A DNA stretch of 5,344 nt, from the NCBI GenBank assembly GCA_009885445.1, contig VFKQ01000301.1, positions 1-5,344 of the forward strand, given 5' to 3'. This document shows positions 1 through 5,178 of the stretch, piece after piece (positions within the stretch are counted from its first letter, which is position 1; the number at the start of each line of letters is the position of its first letter). A program made the translations under genes and the position numbers. The notes below the pieces were generated by a model. The model ran no database searches and had not been told where the DNA came from. It worked only from the letters and a program-made list of their open reading frames with translations. This DNA is from Anaerolineaceae bacterium (GTDB lineage: Bacteria; Chloroflexota; Anaerolineae; Anaerolineales; Villigracilaceae).

Positions 1-245
1 AGCGCGAAGGCTTGCCTTTTATCCCTTTCATCCGTGGTTAAATTTGCCGATTCTCAAAACCGCAATCGGTTATCGACGGCAAAGCCGTGTCGAGATATTG
101 TGACCGTGCACGGTATAGTCCCCTCAGCTTCTTGGGTAAATTCATCATGGACTCTGGGTGTTCCCAGTCAAGTGTGGCTTGAGCAAGGGCTGTTTTCTAA
201 ATACTTCCGACAAACTACTTCACTCCTTTCAGGCTGACCTTCAAA
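1..245. other. non-coding region with small palindromes
   Basis: I find no convincing gene here. The open frames in this stretch are short, start at weak codons and show no recognisable domain or ribosome-binding site. The region contains a cluster of short inverted repeats between 46 and 114 and a further CTGGG/CCCAG hairpin at 154-167. On the minus strand the segment 15-40 reads like the 'accacggatgaaagggat' type of low-complexity intergenic sequence seen in several environmental phyla, which is a recollection and not a search result. It lies downstream of the lipoprotein gene, beyond that gene's terminator, so it is probably intergenic and may belong to the flank of a gene outside the window. 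Confidence 0.5.
46..114. repeat. cluster of three short inverted repeats
   Basis: Three palindromic units follow one another. CCGATT at 47-52 pairs with AATCGG at 64-69. TCGACGGC at 73-80 pairs with GCCGTGTCGA at 84-93 around an AAA loop, with a two-base bulge. ACCGTGCACGGT at 103-114 is a perfect 12-bp palindrome. Together they could be a dispersed palindromic repeat or a folded RNA segment. No promoter or terminator ties them to a defined RNA gene, so the function is unknown. Confidence 0.4.
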
Positions 246-281
246 AAGAGCCGGTCATGTTTTTACGCATGACCGGCTCTT
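246..281 (-). terminator. factor-independent terminator of the lipoprotein gene
   Basis: A perfect 14-bp stem (246-259 pairing with 268-281) encloses an 8-nt loop. On the minus strand the stem is followed at once by a run of five T, counting the last two stem bases (complement of 243-247). It begins four bases after the TAA stop of the minus-strand lipoprotein gene. The stem, position and T-run all fit intrinsic termination of that gene. On the plus strand the T-run is broken (CTTCGCTTTATT), so any activity in that direction should be weaker. Confidence 0.88.
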
Positions 282-285
282 CGCT

Positions 286-1953
286 TTATTCTCCCGCGTC
301 GTCCACCACATATTCATCGTCAATCACGCCATCGCCGTCCAAGTCCACGCCGAAGTAAATGCCTTCGGGGTTGTCGTCGCTCCACTCGGCGTAGTTAATG
401 TAGACCAACGCACCCTCAGCGAGAATAATTTCTTCTGCGTAGAACTCATCTTCATATTCGTCGCTGATGCGCGTCAGGTAGAAGTTGAAAGCGCCTTCGC
501 CGTTCAGTTTTTCGGCGTTAATCAACAGGTCGCCCGCCGCGCTATCCAGCCAGACGGTGATCGTCCCGCCACCGACCATATCCGCTCCGTAGACTTCAAA
601 ATAGTAATCGGCCTCGGCGTCTGGGTTTTCGATACCAAAAACGATGCTAGGCGACTCGTCCGATTCGGTTTCGTAGGCGATCATTTCGTCGCTGGGGTAG
701 AAGTAGGCCGTGTCCACTTGACCCGGCTCAAGATAGATTCCCTCCAGGCCGATGCTGTAACCCGGCCCGATCAGCACAAGGTCGGTCAGAGTCTCTTCGC
801 TGAGGTCACTGCCGTCAATCGAGATGGTCACATCCAGCGTGGCGGGCAGGCTGTAAACTGGCTCGGGCGCATTTCCGCTGGCGTCCATACGAAAGGCGGT
901 GAATGACGCGCCCTCAATCTCGTTGACGATTTTGCCGTCCACATATCCCAGGCGGTTTCCGTTTTCATCTTCAATCAGAATATGACCTTCGCCATCCAGA
1001 AACACTTGATTCAGTGGCTGGGTTTGCGCGGCCAATTTTCCACCCCCCAATGAAAATCCGCCGCCCTCGCAAAATGGACAATCTTGCTGGGTCAGGCGCG
1101 CCGAGGTGGGCGTCAGGTCCAATGTGTAGGTATCGGCGTTGCCGGTATAAAGTTCAGATTCTACTTGCGGGTTAATCGAAGCCTCATACAACCATGAGTT
1201 ATCGCGCGTATCAATGTATAGCTCGCGCGTTTCGCCCGGATAGTTATTGTCGTAGACCAGCACCGCAAACAAACCATCGCCTCTATCTTCCACACCAAAG
1301 GGCGTGATGGCGTGTCCGCCTGAGCCATCTTCTTTATAGATGCCAATCGTATACGTTTCGCCGTTCACATCCATCTGTTGCAGAACTTCCAAAATCTCCA
1401 TCGGGGTGCCCGCGATCACGCTGGACGCCGTGGGGTCCACCACCTGCGTGGCCCACCAATAGGCAATCTCGCGTTGCAGAACCTCATCGTTAATATCCAA
1501 ATCGCTGGCCAGTGTGCCGCCAAAATCTGCGGGCGAAATCTGTTCGGTATACATCATCATGCTGAGCACTGCCATGCCTTCGCAGTGACCGCCAGCCATG
1601 GCGCCGTTAATTTGCTCCATCCACTGCTCGGCGGGCGGCGTCAACACACACGTGTCACCATCCATGCGCGCACAGACGTCGTCACCGAACATGCGCCGCA
1701 ATTCATCAGCGGTTAAATTGATCGCCGGAATATCATCGCCGTAATTGCTAAAACTGAATCCATTCTCTTCGGGACTAAATCCCAAATCGAAGACGACATC
1801 CCCAGGCTCCCCGGTCGCGATAACATCGCCTCCGGCCTCGCTCGTAGCGGGTTCCTCCGTATAGTAATCCTCCTCTGCGCCCCCGCAAGAGGAGATCAGC
1901 AGGCTTAGCGAAACAAGTAATGAGACAATAAACAGGTAACGTTGTTTTTTCAT
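286..1953 (-). CDS. acidic lipoprotein with predicted papain/C39-like domain
   Basis: A 555-residue exported protein. Residues 1-22 form a lipoprotein signal peptide (KKQR, a hydrophobic stretch, then lipobox ISSC with Cys23), so the mature protein is probably lipid-anchored on the outer face of a membrane. An acidic linker follows to about residue 55. Residues 80-260 resemble a papain/C39-like fold: GGHCEGMA gives a candidate nucleophile Cys124, SGGHA gives His214, and VYDNNYPG gives Asp235 or Asn236 before a conserved-looking strand (NSWLYE). A CxxC (Cys292, Cys295) lies in a Gly-rich stretch. Residues 320-535 look beta-rich. The tail has a DLDGDGVIDDE calcium-binding-like loop (537-547). 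The start is supported by AAAGGA six bases upstream, and a strong terminator follows the stop. The substrate is unknown. The domain call comes from motif order only; it may be a non-catalytic relative or a bacteriocin-like or adhesion protein. Confidence 0.85.
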   Translation of the reverse strand: MKKQRYLFIVSLLVSLSLLISSCGGAEEDYYTEEPATSEAGGDVIATGEPGDVVFDLGFSPEENGFSFSNYGDDIPAINLTADELRRMFGDDVCARMDGDTCVLTPPAEQWMEQINGAMAGGHCEGMAVLSMMMYTEQISPADFGGTLASDLDINDEVLQREIAYWWATQVVDPTASSVIAGTPMEILEVLQQMDVNGETYTIGIYKEDGSGGHAITPFGVEDRGDGLFAVLVYDNNYPGETRELYIDTRDNSWLYEASINPQVESELYTGNADTYTLDLTPTSARLTQQDCPFCEGGGFSLGGGKLAAQTQPLNQVFLDGEGHILIEDENGNRLGYVDGKIVNEIEGASFTAFRMDASGNAPEPVYSLPATLDVTISIDGSDLSEETLTDLVLIGPGYSIGLEGIYLEPGQVDTAYFYPSDEMIAYETESDESPSIVFGIENPDAEADYYFEVYGADMVGGGTITVWLDSAAGDLLINAEKLNGEGAFNFYLTRISDEYEDEFYAEEIILAEGALVYINYAEWSDDNPEGIYFGVDLDGDGVIDDEYVVDDAGE

Positions 1954-1959
1954 CAGGTG

Positions 1960-1965
1960 TCCTTT
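1960..1965 (-). promoter_or_regulatory. ribosome binding site of the lipoprotein gene
   Basis: On the minus strand AAAGGA lies six bases before the ATG at 1953. It fixes the start in front of the complete lipoprotein signal peptide. The nearest -10-like hexamer on this strand is TAAAAT (complement of 1990-1995), but no -35 box stands at the right distance, so I do not call a promoter. Confidence 0.7.
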
Positions 1966-2225
1966 AATGTGAGATTTTCAATGCAGATGATTTTAGCCCA
2001 AACCCCCCCATGTAGACTTTGCGCTTTGCTTTCAATTCCCCGCGTCGAAAAGAAGAGATACTCTTATAATCCCATACCACCACAGACAGACGATGCGTCC
2101 GCCCATGCGGAACGAGCATACGCAATGTCTCCACCCACACCGCATAGATTTCTTTGCCAACCACATCTTGCAGGCTACGCTTGGATTTTCACGGCATTCT
2201 CTACTTCAAAATTATTATCTTTCAT
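1964..2225 (-). pseudogene. small unrecognised gene, broken by a +1 frameshift
   Basis: Reading from ATG at 2225 gives MKDNNFEVENAVK, then the frame stops at a TAG. Removing one A from the AAAA run (complement of 2186-2189) joins it to a second frame that reads KSKRSLQDVVGKEIYAVW and continues through LRMLVPHGRTHRLSVVV to a TAA at 1964. The repaired product would be 86 residues. Both halves use ordinary codons and look like soluble protein, and the second half is strikingly protein-like down to about 2075. After that the sequence is less convincing, so the true gene may be truncated there. I do not recognise the family. An AAGGGGGAG Shine-Dalgarno-like stretch precedes the ATG but sits inside the palindrome at 2227-2268. 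The frameshift could be real decay, programmed slippage or a sequencing error in a homopolymer. Confidence 0.38.
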
Positions 2226-2226
2226 C

Positions 2227-2268
2227 ACACAGACTCCCCCTTCCCATTTGGGAAGGGGGAGTCTGTGT
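2227..2268. repeat. perfect 19-bp GC-rich palindrome, probable dispersed repeat
   Basis: ACACAGACTCCCCCTTCCC at 2227-2245 is the exact reverse complement of 2250-2268, with an ATTT loop. It is followed by a G-rich flank, GGGCTGGGGGATGGG, at about 2280-2294. The arrangement resembles the CTCCCC.../GGGGAG palindromic elements that occur in many copies in some environmental bacterial genomes (recollection, not searched). No T-run follows on either strand, so it is not a typical intrinsic terminator. It lies about 75 bases after the toxin gene stop and one base before the ATG of the broken small gene. Confidence 0.7.
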
Positions 2269-2343
2269 CTGCCGAAGCAGGGCTGGGGGATGGGTCGCAC
2301 TTCGCAATCTCTTTGCCAACCTCCCGCGCAGATAAATTTTTGT

Positions 2344-2751
2344 CTAAGCCGTGAATTCAACCTTTTGAATTGCCGTCTTCTCCACGCTGTAATATCTGAT
2401 TTCCTTCTCCGCAACCCGAATCGCTTTGCCCATGCGTTTGTTTTTTGTGTTAAACAACGGATGCTCAAATAGTGTTCTTAACCGCGCAGGAATTTCGTCC
2501 GCCCGCGAGTCGGACATGGCAAAACAGACGACACAGAATTTTCTGTTCAGGTTCACCTTGCGCCAAAAATCCTGTTCGTTGATAGTGACAAAGGTTGGTT
2601 GATTCTCTTGTTGGAGTAAACTCGGGATGCTGTCGTCCTTGACCACCGAATTGGGACGCAGATCCTGGATGAAACAGACAGCCCCCTGATACCAGTGAGA
2701 GATTTGTTCTTCGATACTTCGACCAAGCAGTTGCTCGTCGAGAACGATCAT
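2344..2751 (-). CDS. PIN-like (DUF5615-related) toxin of a DUF433 pair
   Basis: A 135-residue soluble protein, probably the toxin of a type II toxin-antitoxin pair and a presumed metal-dependent ribonuclease. The N-terminus MIVLDEQL matches the first strand of the Mut7-C/DUF5615 PIN-like fold, with Asp5 and Glu6. VVKDDSIPSLL gives Asp39 and Asp40. PTFVTINEQDFW (52-63) matches the strand usually written T-x-D-x-D-F; here Asn58 stands in for the first Asp and Asp61 is kept. A basic helix (KNKRMGKAIR, 103-112) lies near the end. Its ATG overlaps the antitoxin stop as TGATG, so translation is probably coupled. It is somewhat longer than a minimal DUF5615 protein and has a distinct C-terminal third (90-135). 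The family call rests on these motifs and on the DUF433 neighbour. Nuclease activity is inferred. Confidence 0.75.
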   Translation of the reverse strand: MIVLDEQLLGRSIEEQISHWYQGAVCFIQDLRPNSVVKDDSIPSLLQQENQPTFVTINEQDFWRKVNLNRKFCVVCFAMSDSRADEIPARLRTLFEHPLFNTKNKRMGKAIRVAEKEIRYYSVEKTAIQKVEFTA

Positions 2752-3032
2752 CAGGCTGGCTCTAATTGGGGTAGAGTTTTAACGAACTGAGAGGCAATCA
2801 ACTGGACTGCTTCAATCACCGCCTCGCGTGAAACCCTGTTGCGATAGCCCGCTACAATTTCATCCATGCTCTCGCCCGCCGCTAAACGGTCAAGAGTTCC
2901 AGTGATCTCAATGCGCGTGTACTTAAAGGTGGGACGACCCCCGCATACCCCAGGCGCGCGCACCACAAACTTCCCAAGCGGATAGTATTGATAAGGCTCT
3001 TTGTCCATTGTTTCAGTGATCAAGTGTGTCAT
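2751..3032 (-). CDS. DUF433 antitoxin
   Basis: A 93-residue protein of the DUF433 family, the usual partner of DUF5615/PIN-like toxins. The core reads GGRPTFKYTRIEI (31-43), then a helix DRLAAGESMDEIVAGYRN (48-65), then SREAVIEAVQLIAS (68-81). This is the DUF433 order of the GG-P-TR motif, a helix with GxSxDEI, and a terminal helix, and it forms a winged-helix-like DNA-binding unit. I prefer the start at 3032 to the upstream ATG at 3087-3089 for two reasons: an AAGAGAG ribosome-binding site lies seven bases before it, and the upstream ATG overlaps the -35 box of the promoter and would not be in the transcript. Its role is to neutralise the toxin and probably repress its own promoter. Its stop shares one base with the toxin ATG. 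Confidence 0.86.
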   Translation of the reverse strand: MTHLITETMDKEPYQYYPLGKFVVRAPGVCGGRPTFKYTRIEITGTLDRLAAGESMDEIVAGYRNRVSREAVIEAVQLIASQFVKTLPQLEPA

Positions 3033-3039
3033 TTTTATT

Positions 3040-3046
3040 CTCTCTT
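3040..3046 (-). promoter_or_regulatory. ribosome binding site of the antitoxin gene
   Basis: On the minus strand AAGAGAG stands seven bases before the ATG at 3032. It decides between this start and an upstream in-frame ATG at 3089 that has no such site. Confidence 0.6.
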
Positions 3047-3060
3047 TCAAACTTGGGATG

Positions 3061-3089
3061 ATTATAAAAACGTATCTTGATTCATGCAA
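3061..3089 (-). promoter_or_regulatory. sigma70-type promoter of the toxin-antitoxin operon
   Basis: On the minus strand TTGCAT (complement of 3084-3089) is followed after exactly 17 bases by a perfect TATAAT (complement of 3061-3066). Transcription would start near 3053-3055, leaving a leader of about 20 bases before the antitoxin ATG at 3032. The promoter lies inside the longer open frame that begins at 3089, so that frame cannot be the real start. Confidence 0.78.
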
Positions 3090-3119
3090 GTGACCCTATA
3101 TGCACGCAAAGGTTGTCAC
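3090..3119. promoter_or_regulatory. possible operator half-sites next to the antitoxin promoter
   Basis: GTGAC at 3090-3094 and GTCAC at 3115-3119 form an inverted pair, with ACC/GGT imperfectly continuing the symmetry inward. The pair abuts the -35 box of the toxin-antitoxin promoter. Autorepression by antitoxins is common, so this is a candidate binding site. Five-base half-sites are weak evidence. Confidence 0.25.
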
Positions 3120-3126
3120 CCGATTC

Positions 3127-3190
3127 AGACTTCGGAAATCTTTAAGAGGGTTCTCCGTTTTAGGCGCATCCAGGGAGATTTCCGAAGTCT
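3127..3190. repeat. 15-bp inverted repeat with 34-nt spacer in divergent region
   Basis: AGACTTCGGAAATCT at 3127-3141 is the exact reverse complement of 3176-3190. Each copy is also part of a plus-strand direct repeat, TCTTTAAG at 3139-3146 and 3188-3195. It lies between the divergent toxin-antitoxin promoter and the cyclase promoter, where a terminator would serve no obvious purpose. It may be a regulator-binding pair, an RNA stem upstream of the cyclase transcript, or a miniature palindromic repeat. Confidence 0.6.
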
Positions 3191-3262
3191 TTAAGCCGAG
3201 TTTCTGAAATGGTTTGCATGCACACGGCCCCATCCGCCGTCAGCGTCCTCAGCAATTCCAAG

Positions 3263-3268
3263 TATAAT
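3263..3268 (+). promoter_or_regulatory. -10 box of the cyclase gene, leaderless start
   Basis: A perfect TATAAT ends nine bases before the in-frame ATG at 3278. Transcription would begin at about 3275-3278, at or just before the start codon. No Shine-Dalgarno sequence precedes this ATG, and no good -35 box stands 16-18 bases upstream of the -10. The position of the box argues against the upstream in-frame ATG at 3209. Confidence 0.6.
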
Positions 3269-3277
3269 CCGCAAACT

Positions 3278-5164
3278 ATGCCACGCGAATACCACTTCAA
3301 ATGGGAATGGGACCTCGACTCCTCGCCCGAGGCGCTCTGGCCGCTTGTGTCAGACACGAATCGCTTTAACCGCGACACGGGCCAGCCGCGCATGGAAACG
3401 CTCGGCATCCAAGATGGCGTCAAGCACGTGAAGTGGCATGTGCCGCTGGTTCCTCTTTATTGGGACGAGGAGCCCTTCGACTGGATCTATCCCAGCCACT
3501 TCGGCATCCTGCGCCGATTTCGCAACGGGCCGTTTAAAGAAATCCGCATCAGCGTGGATTTGATTCGTCGCGAGAACGGCGGGACGCATCTCGTCTACGA
3601 GGTTTGGGACAAGTCCGCGAATCTGCTCGGCGACATCAGCATCCCGCTCGCCATCGGACTGGTGGCGGCTCGGCGCATCGACAAAATTTTTCGCCTCTAC
3701 GACAGGCTCGCCGCGCGCGGCGGTTCGGCCGTGGAGATCATGGGGCGGCGCAGTCTCTCCTCGAACGAGCGCACCCGCCTCACGTCTGCGCGCGAACGCC
3801 TGCTGGCAGAGACGTTAGACTCCTCTGTGCCCTCGTTCGAGCGGCGCGCAACTCCTCGTCCACCTCGCGCGGGGGAGGGCAAACCCGCTGACCGCGCGGA
3901 CATGTCCGCGTTTGATCGGCTGGCTGAGTTCCTCGATCGCGCCGACGATTTGTCGGTTCAACGTATGCGTCCATATGCGTTGGCCGATGGTTGGAATCTT
4001 CCGCGTCGCGCAGTGCTCGAAACATTTTTGCGCGCCACGCGCCTCGGTGTGCTGGACATGTATTGGGAATTGTTATGCCCCGAGTGTCGCGGCGTGGCCG
4101 AGGGACACGGGCACTTGCGCGATGTGAATGCCGACTCGCATTGCAACACTTGCAACATAGATTTTCGCGCCAACTTCGACCACAACATCGAAGTCATCTT
4201 TCGCCCCAACCCCGCCGTGCGTCCGGTAAAAGTAAATCTTGAATTTTGCGTGGGTAGTCCGCAACGCCAACCGCATGTGATTTTTTCGCAATCTATTTCT
4301 GCGTTGAAAACTTTGCCGATTGATGCGCATCTCGAAGCGGGACGTTACAGCCTGCGCGCTTCGGGCATCGCCGGCTCGGGCGCGGTCAATGCAGATTCTG
4401 CGGGCAACAACGCGCCCGTGTTTCGCCTCACCGATTTTGGCTGGCCCTACGGCGAAGAAAATATCGCCACCAATGCCAGACTTAATTTAGTGAACGCCAC
4501 CGAAACCGCGCGCACCTTTTCGCTCGAACGCACCGCGTGGAGCGACCAGGCCGCCACCGGCGCAGATGTGACAAATTTACAAATCTTCCGCGATTTATTT
4601 GCCAGCGAAGTGTTGCGCCCGGGCGAAGAAATTTCCGTCGGCAACGTCACGCTCATGTTCACTGACCTGCGCGAGTCAACGCGGCTCTATCGTCAGATCG
4701 GCGACGCGCCCGCGTTTGGCCGCGTGCGCGAACATTTCGTCACCCTCGAACGCGCAGTGGCCGCGCATGGCGGCGCGGTCATCAAGACCATGGGCGATTC
4801 AATCATGGCCTCCTTCCAACATCCCGCCGCCGCTTTGCGCGCATTGCGTGAAGCGCAAATGCAAATTGCCGCCGACATCAAACAACCTCTGTGGCTCAAA
4901 GCCGGCATTCATCGCGGCCCGTGCATCGTCGTCAACCTCAACGAACGTCTGGATTATTTTGGATCAACGGTCAACATCGCCGCGCGTCTGCCGGGACTCT
5001 CCGCCGGAGGCGAGGTCATCTTCTCGGGCGCGGTTCACGCCGACCTCGAAGCGGGCGCCTACATTAAAGAGAATTTCGCACCTTCAGCATTAACCCGCTT
5101 CACCTCCGCCGTCAAAGGCTACGATGAGCCGTTTGAACTCTGGCGGCTGAAAATTCAATTCTGA
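3278..5164 (+). CDS. class III adenylate cyclase, SRPBCC plus DUF5939-like
   Basis: A 628-residue predicted adenylyl cyclase making cAMP from ATP. Residues 5-145 look like an SRPBCC/START-like ligand-binding fold (WEWDLDSSPEALWPLVSDTNRFN at the front, a long helix at 113-145). A charged Pro/Arg-rich linker follows (185-207). Residues 210-445 resemble the DUF5939 region found in front of cyclase domains, with a zinc ribbon from Cys267, Cys270, Cys289 and Cys292. The catalytic domain fills 452-625. Metal-binding Asp463 (FTDLREST) and Asp507 (KTMGDS), adenine-selecting Lys503 and Asp559 (DYFG), and transition-state Asn566 and Arg570 (VNIAARL) are all present, so it should be active as a dimer. 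No membrane segment is seen, so it is probably cytosolic. I chose the ATG at 3278 because the TATAAT lies between it and the ATG at 3209 and the SRPBCC fold begins there. It ends with tandem TGA TAA, 14 bases before an mgtC-like gene. Confidence 0.92.
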   Translation: MPREYHFKWEWDLDSSPEALWPLVSDTNRFNRDTGQPRMETLGIQDGVKHVKWHVPLVPLYWDEEPFDWIYPSHFGILRRFRNGPFKEIRISVDLIRRENGGTHLVYEVWDKSANLLGDISIPLAIGLVAARRIDKIFRLYDRLAARGGSAVEIMGRRSLSSNERTRLTSARERLLAETLDSSVPSFERRATPRPPRAGEGKPADRADMSAFDRLAEFLDRADDLSVQRMRPYALADGWNLPRRAVLETFLRATRLGVLDMYWELLCPECRGVAEGHGHLRDVNADSHCNTCNIDFRANFDHNIEVIFRPNPAVRPVKVNLEFCVGSPQRQPHVIFSQSISALKTLPIDAHLEAGRYSLRASGIAGSGAVNADSAGNNAPVFRLTDFGWPYGEENIATNARLNLVNATETARTFSLERTAWSDQAATGADVTNLQIFRDLFASEVLRPGEEISVGNVTLMFTDLRESTRLYRQIGDAPAFGRVREHFVTLERAVAAHGGAVIKTMGDSIMASFQHPAAALRALREAQMQIAADIKQPLWLKAGIHRGPCIVVNLNERLDYFGSTVNIAARLPGLSAGGEVIFSGAVHADLEAGAYIKENFAPSALTRFTSAVKGYDEPFELWRLKIQF

Positions 5165-5165
5165 T

Positions 5166-5171
5166 AAGGAG
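5166..5171 (+). promoter_or_regulatory. ribosome binding site of the mgtC-like gene
   Basis: AAGGAG lies seven bases before the ATG at 5179, directly after the tandem stop of the cyclase gene. The strong site contrasts with its absence before the cyclase itself, as expected for a second gene in an operon whose first gene is leaderless. Confidence 0.8.
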
Positions 5172-5178
5172 ATACTTG

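Larger units (their letters stand above)
1954..2343. other. intergenic region with broken gene and repeats
   Basis: This 390-base gap between two minus-strand genes has no intact long gene. It holds the lipoprotein ribosome-binding site, a frameshifted small minus-strand gene (1964-2225), a perfect 19-bp palindrome (2227-2268) with a G-rich flank (2279-2294), and a 12-bp direct repeat TCTTTGCCAACC at 2151-2162 and 2310-2321. A C7 tract lies at 2003-2009. The plus strand carries a TATAAT at 2064-2069 with no gene behind it. The longer plus-strand open frame across the region has no domain and runs through the palindrome, so I do not regard it as a gene. Confidence 0.6.

Noticed and set aside
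34..237. Plus-strand open frame of 67 codons starting with GTG
   Set aside because: It has no ribosome-binding site, runs through three palindromes and shows no family resemblance.
1378..1716. Plus-strand open frame of 112 codons opposite the lipoprotein
   Set aside because: It is antisense to well-supported coding sequence and has no recognisable features.
2064..2069. Plus-strand TATAAT as a promoter
   Set aside because: No -35 box and no plausible plus-strand gene follow. On the minus strand it lies within the tail of the broken small gene.
2227..2268. Palindrome as terminator of the toxin-antitoxin operon
   Set aside because: There is no T-run after the stem on the minus strand, and the stem lies 75 bases beyond the stop. 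It is better explained as a repeat element.
1942..2472. Plus-strand open frame of 176 codons
   Set aside because: It runs across the palindrome and into the toxin gene on the opposite strand, has no domain or ribosome-binding site, and its composition is unlike a protein.
3033..3089. 19-residue N-terminal extension of the antitoxin
   Set aside because: It contains the -10 and -35 boxes of the operon promoter, and the downstream ATG has its own ribosome-binding site.
4599..5093. Plus-strand open frame of 164 codons inside the cyclase gene
   Set aside because: It is a shifted frame over the catalytic domain, rich in Ser, Arg and Pro, as expected from a GC-rich shadow frame.
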